Below, one piece after another: positions 48,487 to 57,750 of a stretch of 64,000 nt of DNA. The notes beneath the pieces were generated by a model that saw only the letters and a program-made list of their open reading frames with translations, made no database searches and had not been told where the DNA came from. The position numbers were made by a program, and so were the translations under genes. This DNA comes from PALSA-660 sp963726435 (GTDB lineage: Bacteria; Actinomycetota; Coriobacteriia; Anaerosomatales; PALSA-660): assembly GCA_963726435.1 (NCBI GenBank), contig CAVSCJ010000006.1, forward strand, positions 62,001-126,000. The letters are read 5' to 3'. Each line of letters begins with the position of its first letter. Position 1 is the first letter of the stretch.

Positions 48487-49284
48487 GTGGCGGTGAATCG
48501 CAGGACCGTCAGGACGTCGCGGAGGCTCGTGTGGGACAAGGCCCTCACGCGGGACCTGTTCGCCGCCTACCGGATCGACGGCGACCAAACCGCCCGTGAC
48601 GACCTCGTCGAGATGTACCTCAATCTCGCGAAGTACCTCGCCAGCCGATTCCGCAACCGCGGTGAGCCTATAGACGACCTCATCCAGGTCGCGACGATCG
48701 GTCTGATCAAGGCGATCGATCGCTTCGACATCGAGCGCGAGGTCGAGTTCACCACCTACGCGACGCCCACCATCGTCGGCGAGCTCAAGCGCCACTTCCG
48801 CGACAAGGGTTGGGCGGTCAAGGTCCCCCGCCGACTCCAGGAGCTCTCCTTCAAGGTCAACCAGGCCGTGGACACGCTCACGCAGCGTCTACAACGGTCG
48901 CCGACCGTTCCGGAGATAGGGGAGTACCTCGACGTATCGCCGGATCAGGTGCTGGAAGCGCTCGAGACCTTCGAGGCCTACAACTTCGTCTCCCTCGAAT
49001 CCGACCGCACCACAGACGGCGCCGAGACGTTCTCGATACTCGAGTACATCGGCAAGGACGACCAGTTGATGGCCGTGGTCGACGATCGCGCGATGCTCGC
49101 GGCGGGGCTCAAGAACCTGACGCCGCAGGAGCAGCAGGTGCTCTACCTGCGCTTCTTCGAGGGGCTCACTCAGACCGAGATCGCGCAGAGGCACGGGATC
49201 TCGCAGATGCAGGTGTCGCGACTGTTGAGGCGGACGCTCCGCATCCTTCGCGAGAACCTGGTTACGGAGGGAGGCGACGTCTAG
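48487..49284 (+). CDS. SigB/SigF-type alternative sigma factor
   Basis: 265 residues, group 3 sigma-70: region 2 (LAKYLASRF, DDLIQVATIGLIKAIDRFD, FTTYATPTIVGELKRHFRDKGW), region 3 (VPRRLQELSFKVNQAVD) and region 4 (LTPQEQQVLYLRFFEGLTQTEIAQRHGISQMQVSRLLRR). It is the partner of the RsbW-like gene just upstream. No RsbV anti-anti-sigma is in the window. It likely runs a stress or differentiation regulon; no target promoter was found here. Confidence 0.94.
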   Translation: MAVNRRTVRTSRRLVWDKALTRDLFAAYRIDGDQTARDDLVEMYLNLAKYLASRFRNRGEPIDDLIQVATIGLIKAIDRFDIEREVEFTTYATPTIVGELKRHFRDKGWAVKVPRRLQELSFKVNQAVDTLTQRLQRSPTVPEIGEYLDVSPDQVLEALETFEAYNFVSLESDRTTDGAETFSILEYIGKDDQLMAVVDDRAMLAAGLKNLTPQEQQVLYLRFFEGLTQTEIAQRHGISQMQVSRLLRRTLRILRENLVTEGGDV

Positions 49285-50418
49285 GTGACCGAGTCCGGGT
49301 CCGCCGACGAGCGCTGGAAGCGCACCTTCGTCAAGGCGTGGGCGTTGATAGGGGTCCTGATCCTGCTCGCCGCGCTCGGCTGGCTGCTGGGGATGGTCAG
49401 CTCGGCGCTCGTGCCCTTCGGCATCGGGCTCCTGTTCGTGCTCCTGCTGCGTCGGCCGGTCGACTGGCTCGCCGAGAGGATGAACCGCACTCTAGCCGTC
49501 GCCGTGTGCTACCTGGCCGGCATCGCGGTCGTCGCCATCGCCCTGACCTTCCTCATCCCGCCCGCCTTCGCGCAACTCGTGGCGTTCGTGCAGGCGCTGC
49601 CGGGCTACGTCACCGCGGCCTACACCTGGCTGCTCGCGCGCGTCCAGTCCGGATCGGGGATGCCCGAGTGGCTGCAGGCCTCAGTGCTCTCGCTGAAGGA
49701 CCAGCTGGTCGCCAGCGCCATGACATGGTCGTCCGCGATCGCGTCCCTTGCCATCAGCACAGGCAGCTCGATAGCCACCGGGATCATCGAGTTCGCGCTG
49801 GCACTCATCATCGGGTTCTTCGCTCTTGTGGACCTGCCGAAGCTCGAGAACGAGATACGAGCGCTCGCCGGTCCGAAGCGCCGCGGCGACATCGAGCACT
49901 TCTCCGCGACTCTGTCTCGGGTGATGGGTGGCTGGCTGAAGGGCACGCTCATCCAGTCCGCGGTGGTCGCGGCGCTGATCTCGATCGGGCTCGCCCTGAT
50001 CGGGCTGCCGTACTCGCTCGCGATCGGGCTGATAGCCGGAGTGCTCAACATCATCCCGTACATAGGGCCGGCGATAGTGGCGATCCTTGCGGCCACGGCG
50101 GGCTTCTTCGTCTCGCCACTGGCCGCGCTCTACGCCGTCGTGATCGTAGTGGCGGTCCAGCAGTTCGACTCGCTGTTCATGGCGCCGCGCGTCATGGGTG
50201 ACCAGATGGATCTGCACCCGCTGCTGGTGGTCTTCGCCCTGGTGGTCGGGGCGTCGTTGTTCGGCGTGCCCGGCATGGTGCTCTCCGTGCCCGTGGCGGC
50301 CATAGCCAAGGCCATGTTCGTCTTCTGGTACGAGAAGCGCACGGCTCGCCAGATCACCACCGAGGACGGGGTGCTCTTCCCGACCTCGAAGGAGGAGAGC
50401 GCTACCGAAGGCGCGTAG
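49285..50418 (+). CDS. AI-2E family transporter
   Basis: 377 residues, about eight membrane helices in the AI-2E (PF01594-type) pattern, with the conserved LIGLPYSLAIGLIAGVLNIIPYIGPAI and PLLVVFALVVGASLFGVPGMVLSVP. Some members move autoinducer-2, but most have other or unknown substrates. GTG 49285 directly follows the sigma stop, so it may be in the sigma operon. Confidence 0.92.
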   Translation: MTESGSADERWKRTFVKAWALIGVLILLAALGWLLGMVSSALVPFGIGLLFVLLLRRPVDWLAERMNRTLAVAVCYLAGIAVVAIALTFLIPPAFAQLVAFVQALPGYVTAAYTWLLARVQSGSGMPEWLQASVLSLKDQLVASAMTWSSAIASLAISTGSSIATGIIEFALALIIGFFALVDLPKLENEIRALAGPKRRGDIEHFSATLSRVMGGWLKGTLIQSAVVAALISIGLALIGLPYSLAIGLIAGVLNIIPYIGPAIVAILAATAGFFVSPLAALYAVVIVVAVQQFDSLFMAPRVMGDQMDLHPLLVVFALVVGASLFGVPGMVLSVPVAAIAKAMFVFWYEKRTARQITTEDGVLFPTSKEESATEGA

Positions 50419-50535
50419 AGCCCGCGCGCACGACCGCGCAACCGCGCGCAGGCGTTCGCGAAACGGTAGAATCCGACGCACGCGTAGTGCCGCGCGCCAC
50501 ACCGTCCCGTTTCCAGAGGAGACGTCACAGCACCC

Positions 50536-52845
50536 ATGGACTCCGCCGAGATCCGAGAGAGCTTCCTTTCCTTCTTCGAGAGCAAGGGCTCGCGCCGCTG
50601 GCCGTCCTCCTCTCTCGTTCCGGACGACCCTTCGCTGCTGCTGACCAGCGCAGGCATGGTCCAGTTCAAGCCGGTGTTCCTAGGCGTTCGTGACCTCGGA
50701 TTCAAACGCGCGACGACGGTGCAGAAGTGCCTGCGCACCACCGACATCGACATCATCGGTACGACCGGACGCCATCACTCCTTCTTCGAGATGCTCGGGA
50801 ACTTCTCCTTCGGCGACTACTTCAAGTCCGAGGCGTGCGCGTGGGCCTACGAGTACTCGGTCGACGTGCTCGGGCTGGACCCGGAGCGTCTGTGGTACTC
50901 GATCTTCGAGGACGACGACGAGTCGGAGGCGATCTGGCGCGACGAGGTGGGAGTGCCGGCCGCTCGCATCGTGCGCATGGGAGCCAAGGACAACTTCTGG
51001 GCCGCGGGCCCCACGGGGCCCTGCGGGCCCTGCTCCGAGCTCTACTACGACCAGGGCGCCGACGTCGGCTGCGGCAAGCCCGACTGCGCTCCCGGCTGCG
51101 ACTGCGACCGGTTCCTCGAGTACTGGAACCTGGTGTTCATGCAGTACGACCGTGCCGAGGACGGGACGCTCACCCCGCTCCCGAAACAGAACATCGACAC
51201 CGGCATGGGCCTGGAGAGGGTCGCCGGCGTCCTTCAGGGAGTCAAGAGCAACTTCGAGACTGATGTGCTCAGGGCCATCATGTCCGAGGCCCAGGCCATC
51301 ACCGGCCACGTCTACGCAGCCGAGGGCGAGACTACCGACACCTCGCTGCGCATATTGGCCGACCACTCCCGCGCCGTTGCGTTCATGATCGCGGACGGTA
51401 TCCTGCCCTCCAACGAGGGTCGCGGATACGTGCTCAGGCGCATCCTGCGCCGGGCGGTGCGTCGAGGGAGGCTTCTGGGCGTCGAGGGCCCGTTCATGGG
51501 CCGGCTGATCGACGTGGTCGTGGACCTGATGGGCGCCGCATACCCAGAGATCGTCGAACACCACGTGTTCATCAATCGCATCGTGCTCGCGGAGGAGCAG
51601 CGGTTCGGCGCCACTCTCAGACAGGGCCTGACCCTGCTGGAGGCCGAGATCGACCGGACCAAGGGCGCCGTGCACGGCAACGCCTTCGACGGCGGGGTCG
51701 CCTTCACGCTGCACGACACCTACGGCTTCCCGATCGAGCTCACCGCTGAGATCGTCGCCGAGGCGGGACTTGTCGTCGACATGACCGCTTTCGAGGCCGA
51801 CATGGCCGAGCAGCGGGAGAGGGCGCGCGCGGCCGTCAAGGACGAGTCGTGGAACCTGGGCTCCTCCTTCGACGCCATCGCGCGGGCACGCGGCCCGGTC
51901 GACTTCGTCGGCTACGAGGTGGACGAGTGCGACACGACCGTGCGTGCGATCCTCGTGGACGGAGTCGCGGTGGACCGCATCGAGGCCGGCCAGGCCGCTG
52001 AGGTCGTGCTGGACTCGACGCCCTTCTACGGGGAGCAGGGTGGTCAGGTCGGGGACATCGGCGAGATCTCCGGCCGCGACGCCTCCTTCCACGTCGAGGA
52101 CGCGCGCCTCCCGCTCTCGGGACTCGTCGCCCACCGCGGCCTCCTCGAGGTCGGCACGCTCGAGGTGGGGGAGAAGGTCCACGCCACCATCGATCATCTG
52201 CGGCGCGAACGCATCAGGCGCAACCACACCGCCACCCACCTGCTGCACTGGGCGCTGCGGCTCGTTCTCGGCGAGCACGTCAAGCAATCGGGCTCGTTCG
52301 TGTCGCCCGAGCGATTGCGATTCGACTTCACTCACTTCGAAGCCGTGACTCCGGCGCAGATCGACAAGATCGAGCGTCTTGTCAACGCCAAGATCATGGA
52401 GGACCACCCCGTTCGCGCCTACGAGACATCGCTCGCCAGCGCCAGGGAGTCGGGCGTGACCGCGCTCTTCGGCGAGAAGTACGGCGAGATCGTCCGCGTG
52501 CTCGAGGTCGGCAACTTCAGCCGCGAGCTCTGCGGCGGCACGCATGTGTCCCGCACGACCGAGATCGGCCTGCTCAAGATCACCGGCGAGGGCTCGGTCG
52601 GCTCGAGCCTGAGAAGGATAGAGGCCGTCACGTCCTTCGACGCCTACAACGCCATCCGCGCCGAGGAGGATCTGCTCGACGCTGCAGCCGAGAGCCTGAA
52701 GAGCCGTCCGGCGGAGGTGGCGGAGCGCGTGGCAGCGACCGTGAAGCACGTCCGCGAGCTGGAGAAGGCGCTCGCCAAGGCGAAGAAGAGCGCCCAGGAG
52801 GGCGGTGAGCGTGCCCCGGTGCCGATCCGCGTCCACGCGGACTAG
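50536..52845 (+). CDS. alaS: Alanyl-tRNA synthetase, main part (C-terminal domain out of frame)
   Basis: 769 residues, about 100 short of normal. It has the class II core (SFFEMLGNFSFGDYFK, FWAAGPTGPCGPCSELYYD, NIDTGMGLERVAGVLQG), the tRNA domain and the editing domain with HTATHLLH and ELCGGTHVSRT, then a coiled coil (VRELEKALAKAKKSAQEGG). A TAG at 52843-52845 ends the frame. The missing C-Ala domain follows at 52917-53162 in another frame. Charging and editing parts are intact, so a shortened enzyme could work. ATG 50536 matches MDSAEIRESFLSFFESKG. Confidence 0.93.
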   Translation: MDSAEIRESFLSFFESKGSRRWPSSSLVPDDPSLLLTSAGMVQFKPVFLGVRDLGFKRATTVQKCLRTTDIDIIGTTGRHHSFFEMLGNFSFGDYFKSEACAWAYEYSVDVLGLDPERLWYSIFEDDDESEAIWRDEVGVPAARIVRMGAKDNFWAAGPTGPCGPCSELYYDQGADVGCGKPDCAPGCDCDRFLEYWNLVFMQYDRAEDGTLTPLPKQNIDTGMGLERVAGVLQGVKSNFETDVLRAIMSEAQAITGHVYAAEGETTDTSLRILADHSRAVAFMIADGILPSNEGRGYVLRRILRRAVRRGRLLGVEGPFMGRLIDVVVDLMGAAYPEIVEHHVFINRIVLAEEQRFGATLRQGLTLLEAEIDRTKGAVHGNAFDGGVAFTLHDTYGFPIELTAEIVAEAGLVVDMTAFEADMAEQRERARAAVKDESWNLGSSFDAIARARGPVDFVGYEVDECDTTVRAILVDGVAVDRIEAGQAAEVVLDSTPFYGEQGGQVGDIGEISGRDASFHVEDARLPLSGLVAHRGLLEVGTLEVGEKVHATIDHLRRERIRRNHTATHLLHWALRLVLGEHVKQSGSFVSPERLRFDFTHFEAVTPAQIDKIERLVNAKIMEDHPVRAYETSLASARESGVTALFGEKYGEIVRVLEVGNFSRELCGGTHVSRTTEIGLLKITGEGSVGSSLRRIEAVTSFDAYNAIRAEEDLLDAAAESLKSRPAEVAERVAATVKHVRELEKALAKAKKSAQEGGERAPVPIRVHAD

Positions 52846-53162
52846 CAGGTGGAAGACTCGGTCGGGCTCGATCCCGGACGTCGTGGCTGACTCGAGGACT
52901 GCGCGATTGGGCCGACATGCTGCGGAAGAATGCGGCGGCGGTCGTGCTCGCCGCGGACGTCGATGGACGCGCGCTCCTGCTGGCCGCAGGCTCCGCCGAG
53001 GCGGTCTCGAAGGGCTTCGACGCCGGGGCGGTCGTCAAGGCGATGGCCCCACTCGTCGGCGGCCGCGGCGGCGGGAAGCCCGCAATGGCGCAGGGCGGCG
53101 GCGACGACGCCTCCGCCATCGAGGCCGCGCTCGCGGCGGCCCGCGACCTCCTGGGCGTCTGA
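52846..53162 (+). pseudogene. Detached C-terminal (C-Ala) domain of alaS
   Basis: Continues AlaRS in shifted frames. QVEDSVGLDP (frame of alaS, right after its stop), then DVVADS (next frame), then LRDWADMLRKNAAAVVLAADVDG and VGGRGGGKPAMAQGGG (third frame) to the stop at 53162. These match the end of bacterial AlaRS. Removing one base in CCC near 52873-52875, one near 52895 and the TAG would restore one open frame. It could be decay, a real split (ATG 52917, 81 residues) or a sequence error. Confidence 0.8.
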
Positions 53163-53167
53163 CGGAA

Positions 53168-53605
53168 GTGCGCGCTCTGGGACTCGACATCGGGGAGCGG
53201 CGGGTAGGTGTGGCGGTGTCGGACCCTACCGGCACGGTGGCCACCCCGCTGGTCGTGCTGGACGCCCGGAAGCTCGCGCGGGACGCAGCCCCGCTGCGCC
53301 GCATCATCGGCGACTACGAGCCAACCGTCCTGGTGGTAGGGCTGCCGCTGACCCTGGCGGGCGAGGAAGGTCCGCAGGCCGCGGTCGTCAAGGCAGTGGT
53401 ACGGCGACTGATACAGCCCCTCGGCATCCCCGTCGCCTACCGTGATGAGCGCCTCTCCAGCACCGCGGCGAACCGGGCTATGGCCGAAGCGGGCGCCGAC
53501 GAACGCGCGCGGCGCGGGTCGGTCGACATGGTCGCCGCCTCTCTGCTGTTGCAGAGCTACCTGGACATGACGAGCGCGAAGACGGAGCGCCCTGAAGATG
53601 AGTGA
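53168..53605 (+). CDS. ruvX: Putative pre-16S rRNA nuclease / Holliday junction resolvase RuvX (YqgF)
   Basis: 145 residues of the RNase H-like YqgF family: GLDIGERRVGVAVSDPTGT, VVGLPLTLAGEEG, VAYRDERLSSTAANRAM and the final SVDMVAASLLLQSYLD. YqgF trims the 5' end of 16S rRNA in E. coli. GTG 53168 is five bases after the C-Ala stop, and mltG follows with an eight-base overlap. The alaS-ruvX-mltG order is common. Confidence 0.95.
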   Translation: MRALGLDIGERRVGVAVSDPTGTVATPLVVLDARKLARDAAPLRRIIGDYEPTVLVVGLPLTLAGEEGPQAAVVKAVVRRLIQPLGIPVAYRDERLSSTAANRAMAEAGADERARRGSVDMVAASLLLQSYLDMTSAKTERPEDE

Positions 53606-54848
53606 CGAACGCCCGACCGATCCTTGGGGCGAGCCCGCGCCCGCTCGCGATCAGCACGAGCACGCGCCCGCGCGCGCGTACGAGCCCCACGGGCCGCGTC
53701 CGCGCCGAAGCGTCCGCCACACCCGGGCGCGTGCGGCCAAGGCCGAGCGCCCCGCCCGCCTACCGCGTGCCTCCCGCGGCGCGGTCCGCACGAGCGGGGG
53801 CCTGCCCGTGGGCACGTCCGCGGTCCGCCGTCGCCTCCTGGTCGCTTTCACCGTGCTCGCGATCATCGTGGCGGTGATGGGCTACGGCGCGTGGTCGGCC
53901 CTCTACAAGGCGAGCGCGAACGTCCCCGCCGGCAAGAGCGTCGAGATCACGGTCCCCGAGGGAGCATCCGGAGGGGAGGTCGCCACTCTGCTCGCCAAGG
54001 CGGGCGTGGTCGACAACCCGCTGATGTTCCGATGGCGCGCATCGCTCCTGGGCGCCACGAACAAGCTGAAGGCCGGGACCTACACGCTGACCACCGGCTC
54101 AGACTACGACCACGTCATCGCGGTGCTCTCGCACGGGCCGGAGGTGGTGCTCACCACCGTCACCATCCCCGAGGGCTTCGACATCCAGCACACGGCCGAG
54201 CGGGTGCAGGAGAAGCTCGGCATCCCGGCGCAGGAGTTCGCCGCCATCGCCAAGGACGGCGTGAAGCGCTTCGAGGCCGACTTCGGGTTCCTCGCCGACG
54301 ACCCGACGCCCACCCTCGAGGGCTACCTCTTCCCCAAGACCTACTCGTTCAAGCCGGGAGTGAACGCCACCGACGTCGTCACGGTGATGCTGCAGCAGTA
54401 CGCGAGGGAGAGCGCCACGGTCGACTACGCGTACGCGAAGTCGAAGAACCTCACCCCGCACGACGTGCTCACCATCGCATCGATCATCGAGCGTGAGGCC
54501 GCCAAGGACACCGACCGACCCAAGGTCGCGTCGGTCATCTACAACCGTCTGCGGATCGGCATGCGGCTACAAGCCGATCCGACGGTCTCCTACGCACTGG
54601 GCGGGAAGGTCGAGCTCACCCTGCAGGACCTTCAGGTCGACAACCCCTACAACACCTACGTGCACGCGGGACTGCCGCCGGGTCCGATCTGCAGTCCGGG
54701 TCTGTCGGCGATCGAGGCGGCAGCCCACCCGGAGACCACCAAGTACCTGTACTACATTCTGGTGAAGCAAGACGGTCCGCTCTCGTTCGCGACAGACTAC
54801 GACAAGTTCCTTCAGCTGAAGGCCCAGTACAAGGCGGGGAGCAAGTGA
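53598..54848 (+). CDS. mltG: Endolytic murein transglycosylase MltG
   Basis: Cuts nascent glycan strands at the membrane; 416 residues. A basic, Arg/Pro-rich cytoplasmic tail of about 75 residues precedes the membrane helix (LLVAFTVLAIIVAVMGYGAW). A LysM-like part (VTIPEGFDIQHTAERV) and the YceG catalytic domain follow: LEGYLFPKTYSF, ASIIEREA with catalytic E298, VIYNRLRIGMRLQADPTV and YNTYVHAGLPPGPICSPG. ATG 53598. Confidence 0.96.
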   Translation: MSDERPTDPWGEPAPARDQHEHAPARAYEPHGPRPRRSVRHTRARAAKAERPARLPRASRGAVRTSGGLPVGTSAVRRRLLVAFTVLAIIVAVMGYGAWSALYKASANVPAGKSVEITVPEGASGGEVATLLAKAGVVDNPLMFRWRASLLGATNKLKAGTYTLTTGSDYDHVIAVLSHGPEVVLTTVTIPEGFDIQHTAERVQEKLGIPAQEFAAIAKDGVKRFEADFGFLADDPTPTLEGYLFPKTYSFKPGVNATDVVTVMLQQYARESATVDYAYAKSKNLTPHDVLTIASIIEREAAKDTDRPKVASVIYNRLRIGMRLQADPTVSYALGGKVELTLQDLQVDNPYNTYVHAGLPPGPICSPGLSAIEAAAHPETTKYLYYILVKQDGPLSFATDYDKFLQLKAQYKAGSK

Positions 54849-55793
54849 GCGACCCATCGATCGCTTCGGCCATCGCCATCGCCGGCGCGCGCAAGGTCTA
54901 CACCGTCTTCCCGAAGACGGAGCGCGTCGCGGTCGACGACGTCACCCTCGAAGTCCCGCGCGGGGCCATCCACGGATTGCTCGGGCCCAACGGCGCGGGT
55001 AAGACGACCACCCTGAAGATGCTCCTGGGGCTCGTGAGGCCGAACGCCGGGACGTTCCGCGTCCTGGGCGTCGATTCCCGCACGCGCGCGGGTCGCGCGA
55101 AGCCTCGGCTTCCTGCCCGAGCAGCCGTACTTCCCGCCGCAGTTGACCGCCGCGCAGGCCATGCGCCTCTACGCGAGACTGTCCGGAGTGCCCGAGCGCG
55201 AGATCGCCGCGCGTACCCGCGAGCTGCTCGACCGCGTCGGGCTGGAGGGGCGCGCCTCGACGGTGCTCTCCTCGTTCTCGCGGGGCATGTTGCAGCGCCT
55301 CGGCATCGCACAGGCGATCGTTTCGCGTCCCGAGGTGGTCGTGCTCGACGAGCCCGCGAGCGGTCTGGACCCGCTCGGCCAGCGCGACGTCCGCAACCTG
55401 ATGCTGGAGTTGCGTGACGGTGGCGCAACCGTGCTGCTCTCCAGCCACCAGCTCTCGGAGGCCGAGGCCGTCTGCGACCGCGTGTCGATAATGAGCCGCG
55501 GCCACGTGGCAGCCGTGGGGTCGCTCTCCGAACTGCTGAGCGTCGCCGGGCTCACCACCCTGCGGGTGACGGGACTTCCCGCCGGCCTTCCCGGCCAGGT
55601 GGCGACCTTGGCCGCCGACGTCGAGACCGCCGATGACTCCGTCACGTTCTCCGTGGCCGACGCCGACGTTCGCCGCTCGGTCGACGCCGTCTACGACGCC
55701 GGGGGCGCGGTCGTCGAGGTCGAACCGAGACGCGAGTCGCTCGAGGATTACTTCACCCGGATGCTCGCGAACGACAAGGGCGAGGTGGCCTAG
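54845..55793 (+). CDS. ABC transporter ATP-binding protein (frameshifted as given)
   Basis: The first frame (54845 on) has LLGPNGAGKTTTLKMLLGLVRPNAG (Walker A) up to about VDSRTRAGRA. The second frame carries SLGFLPEQPYFPPQLTA, the signature SSFSRGMLQRLGIAQ, Walker B VVVLDEPASGLDPLGQR and LLSSHQLSEAE to the stop. One extra base near 55100-55106 (GAAG for GAG) explains the change: without it the text reads R-A-S-L-G-F-L-P-E-Q. It pairs with the permease next door as an ABC-2 type exporter. Length after repair is about 315 residues. The start overlaps the mltG stop (GTGA). Confidence 0.85.
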
Positions 55794-56528
55794 ATGGTCC
55801 GCCGTCTCTCCGCGATCGCGGGCGCGGTCTTCCTCGACGCCGTCAAGCGCAGGGTCGTGTACGCCGTCGTCTTCTTCGCGGCGGTGCTCGCGTTCTCCGC
55901 GCCGTCGCTGCCGTCCTACGGAGCGGGTGTGGACGCGGGCGTGTACCGGGAGGTCGCGCTGTCGCTCACCTTCGCGGCGTCGCTCGTGCTGGCGCTCGCG
56001 CTGTCGGCCAACCGCATCCCGTCCGAGGTCGAGCGCCGGACGGTCTACAACGTCGCCGCCAGGCCCGTCAGCCGTGGAGAGTACGTGGTGGGCACGTGGC
56101 TCGGCATCACCGCGGTCATGGGGGCCGTGATCGCTGCCTTCACGGTCGTAGACCAGCTGGTCGGCCTCGCGCGCTACGGCCAGCCGATGTGGCAGCTTTG
56201 GGAGGGCGCGCTGGCCATCTGGTTCGAGACGGGGGTGCTGACGGCCTTCGCGGTAGCTGTCTCGGCGGTGTCCGGCGCGGTGGTCGTGACGGTGGCGACC
56301 CTCACCTTTGCGTTCATCGGGCACTCACGTCAGCCCGTGCTCCAGTCGTTCCCCGCCTTCCCGGCTTGGCTCTACCCCTCGCTGGATCCGTTCAACGTCA
56401 TCAACCCCGTGGCTCACGGGTCGGGGATCGGCCTTGTCTACGTCGGCCTTATGGCGCTCGCGTTCGCGGGGTGGGTCGCCGCCCTGCTCGCCCTCGGCTC
56501 TCTCGCCTTTGCGAGGCGCGACCTGTGA
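55794..56528 (+). CDS. ABC-2 type transporter permease
   Basis: 244 residues with about six membrane helices and a charged N-terminus. RIPSEVERRTVYNVAARPVSRGEYVVGTWLG is the loop common to ABC-2/CcmB-like permeases. It follows the ATPase directly and is probably an exporter; the substrate is unknown. Confidence 0.88.
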   Translation: MVRRLSAIAGAVFLDAVKRRVVYAVVFFAAVLAFSAPSLPSYGAGVDAGVYREVALSLTFAASLVLALALSANRIPSEVERRTVYNVAARPVSRGEYVVGTWLGITAVMGAVIAAFTVVDQLVGLARYGQPMWQLWEGALAIWFETGVLTAFAVAVSAVSGAVVVTVATLTFAFIGHSRQPVLQSFPAFPAWLYPSLDPFNVINPVAHGSGIGLVYVGLMALAFAGWVAALLALGSLAFARRDL

Positions 56529-57192
56529 CCGACGGCCTTCAACGCGCGCGTCCGCCGCCGCGATAGCGGTCGTGGCGCTGATCGCCGTCCTCGGCGCGCA
56601 GGCGCTGGCCGACGTCGCCGCTCCCGATGTGCCGGACGGCGCGCTCACCGGCCGGGCGATGGGACGCGCCGGTTTCGCGTATCTGACCGGGCTGCGCCAG
56701 TTCGGCGCCGCGCTGCTGTGGAACCGTCTCGAACCGCAGATGCACGACTACTACGGCGAGGCCGGGCTCGGCAAGATGACCTTCATGCTCCCGAGCATCA
56801 AGGCCATCGTCACGCTCGATCCGCAGTTCGTGGAGGCCTACTACGTGGGTCCCGAGATCCTGATCGACGGCGGGCGCCTCCAAGCGGGCCTCGATCTGGC
56901 CAGAGAAGGGGCCGTCAACAACCCCAAGTCGGGCATCGCGCTCGTCTCCTACTCGGAGCTGCTCCTCACCCGGGCCAAGGACCCCGTCGCGGCGCTGCCC
57001 TACGCCGAGCGCGCGCTCGCTTCCGACGTCGTGTGGCGCACCGACGAGGAGGAGTGGGACTCGATGGCGATCCTTCGAGTGGTGTTCGAGAAGAACGGTC
57101 TGCCGGGTCTGGCATCCGAGGCGCAGGCGGTCATGGACGCGATCGACGCCGATCCGAACGCGACCATGAATCCGGTCGATCCCGACGAGTGA
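56525..57192 (+). CDS. Membrane-anchored TPR-like protein (N-terminus unclear)
   Basis: A hydrophobic N-terminal helix (SAAAIAVVALIAVLGAQALADV) is followed by a helical repeat region with FAYLTGLRQFGAALLWNRLE, LDPQFVEAYYVGPEIL and LPYAERALASD, which look like TPR units. The best start, GTG 56525, overlaps the permease stop but is in another frame. Removing one CG from the (CG)4 run at 56543-56550 gives VTDGLQRASAAAIAVV and joins the frames. Otherwise GTG 56572 could start a 206-residue protein. It probably belongs with the ABC exporter. Confidence 0.6.
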
Positions 57193-57226
57193 CGGCACGT
57201 CCCGTACCGATGGAAGGCCGCCGCGT

Positions 57227-57721
57227 ATGTCTCTGCTCAACCCCGACCTCTACTACAGCTCGGTGCACGCGGTCGACCTGGGCGCGCTCGCGCGCTCCGG
57301 TGTTCGCGCGCTGCTCCTCGACCTGGACAACACGCTCCTCCCTCGCGACACGAACACAGTGCCCGAGGAGCTGAAGGAGTGGGCCGCTGGCCTGCGGGAG
57401 AGCGGCTTCTCGGTGTGCCTGGTCTCGAACAACTGGCATGAGAGGGTGCACCACGTCGCCAGCGAGTTGGGGTTCGACCTGGTGGACAAGGCGGTGAAGC
57501 CCCTGCCGTTCGCCTTTCTCGCGGCTCTTCGTCTCGAGGGAGCGACTGCTCGCGAGGCTGCGGTCATCGGCGACCAGCTCTTCACGGATATACTGGGTGG
57601 CAACATGCTGGGTATGCGGACGGTGCTGGTAGCCCCTCTGTCCGCCACCGATCTGCCGCACACCCTGCTCTTGCGGCGTCTCGAGGCACTCGTGCTCAGA
57701 GGGCGCGTGCCCGTACGGTGA
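57227..57721 (+). CDS. YqeG family HAD-type phosphatase (class IIIA)
   Basis: 164 residues: HAD motif I LLLDLDNTLLP, motif II VCLVSNN, the lysine in KAVKPLPFAF, and motif III VIGDQLFTDILGGNMLGM. This is the YqeG (TIGR01668-type) subfamily, often next to yqeH and aroE; yqeH is absent here. Its substrate is not known. GTGA links it to aroE. Confidence 0.93.
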   Translation: MSLLNPDLYYSSVHAVDLGALARSGVRALLLDLDNTLLPRDTNTVPEELKEWAAGLRESGFSVCLVSNNWHERVHHVASELGFDLVDKAVKPLPFAFLAALRLEGATAREAAVIGDQLFTDILGGNMLGMRTVLVAPLSATDLPHTLLLRRLEALVLRGRVPVR

Positions 57722-57750
57722 GCCGGCGTGTGACGAAGGAGCGCGCTGAC

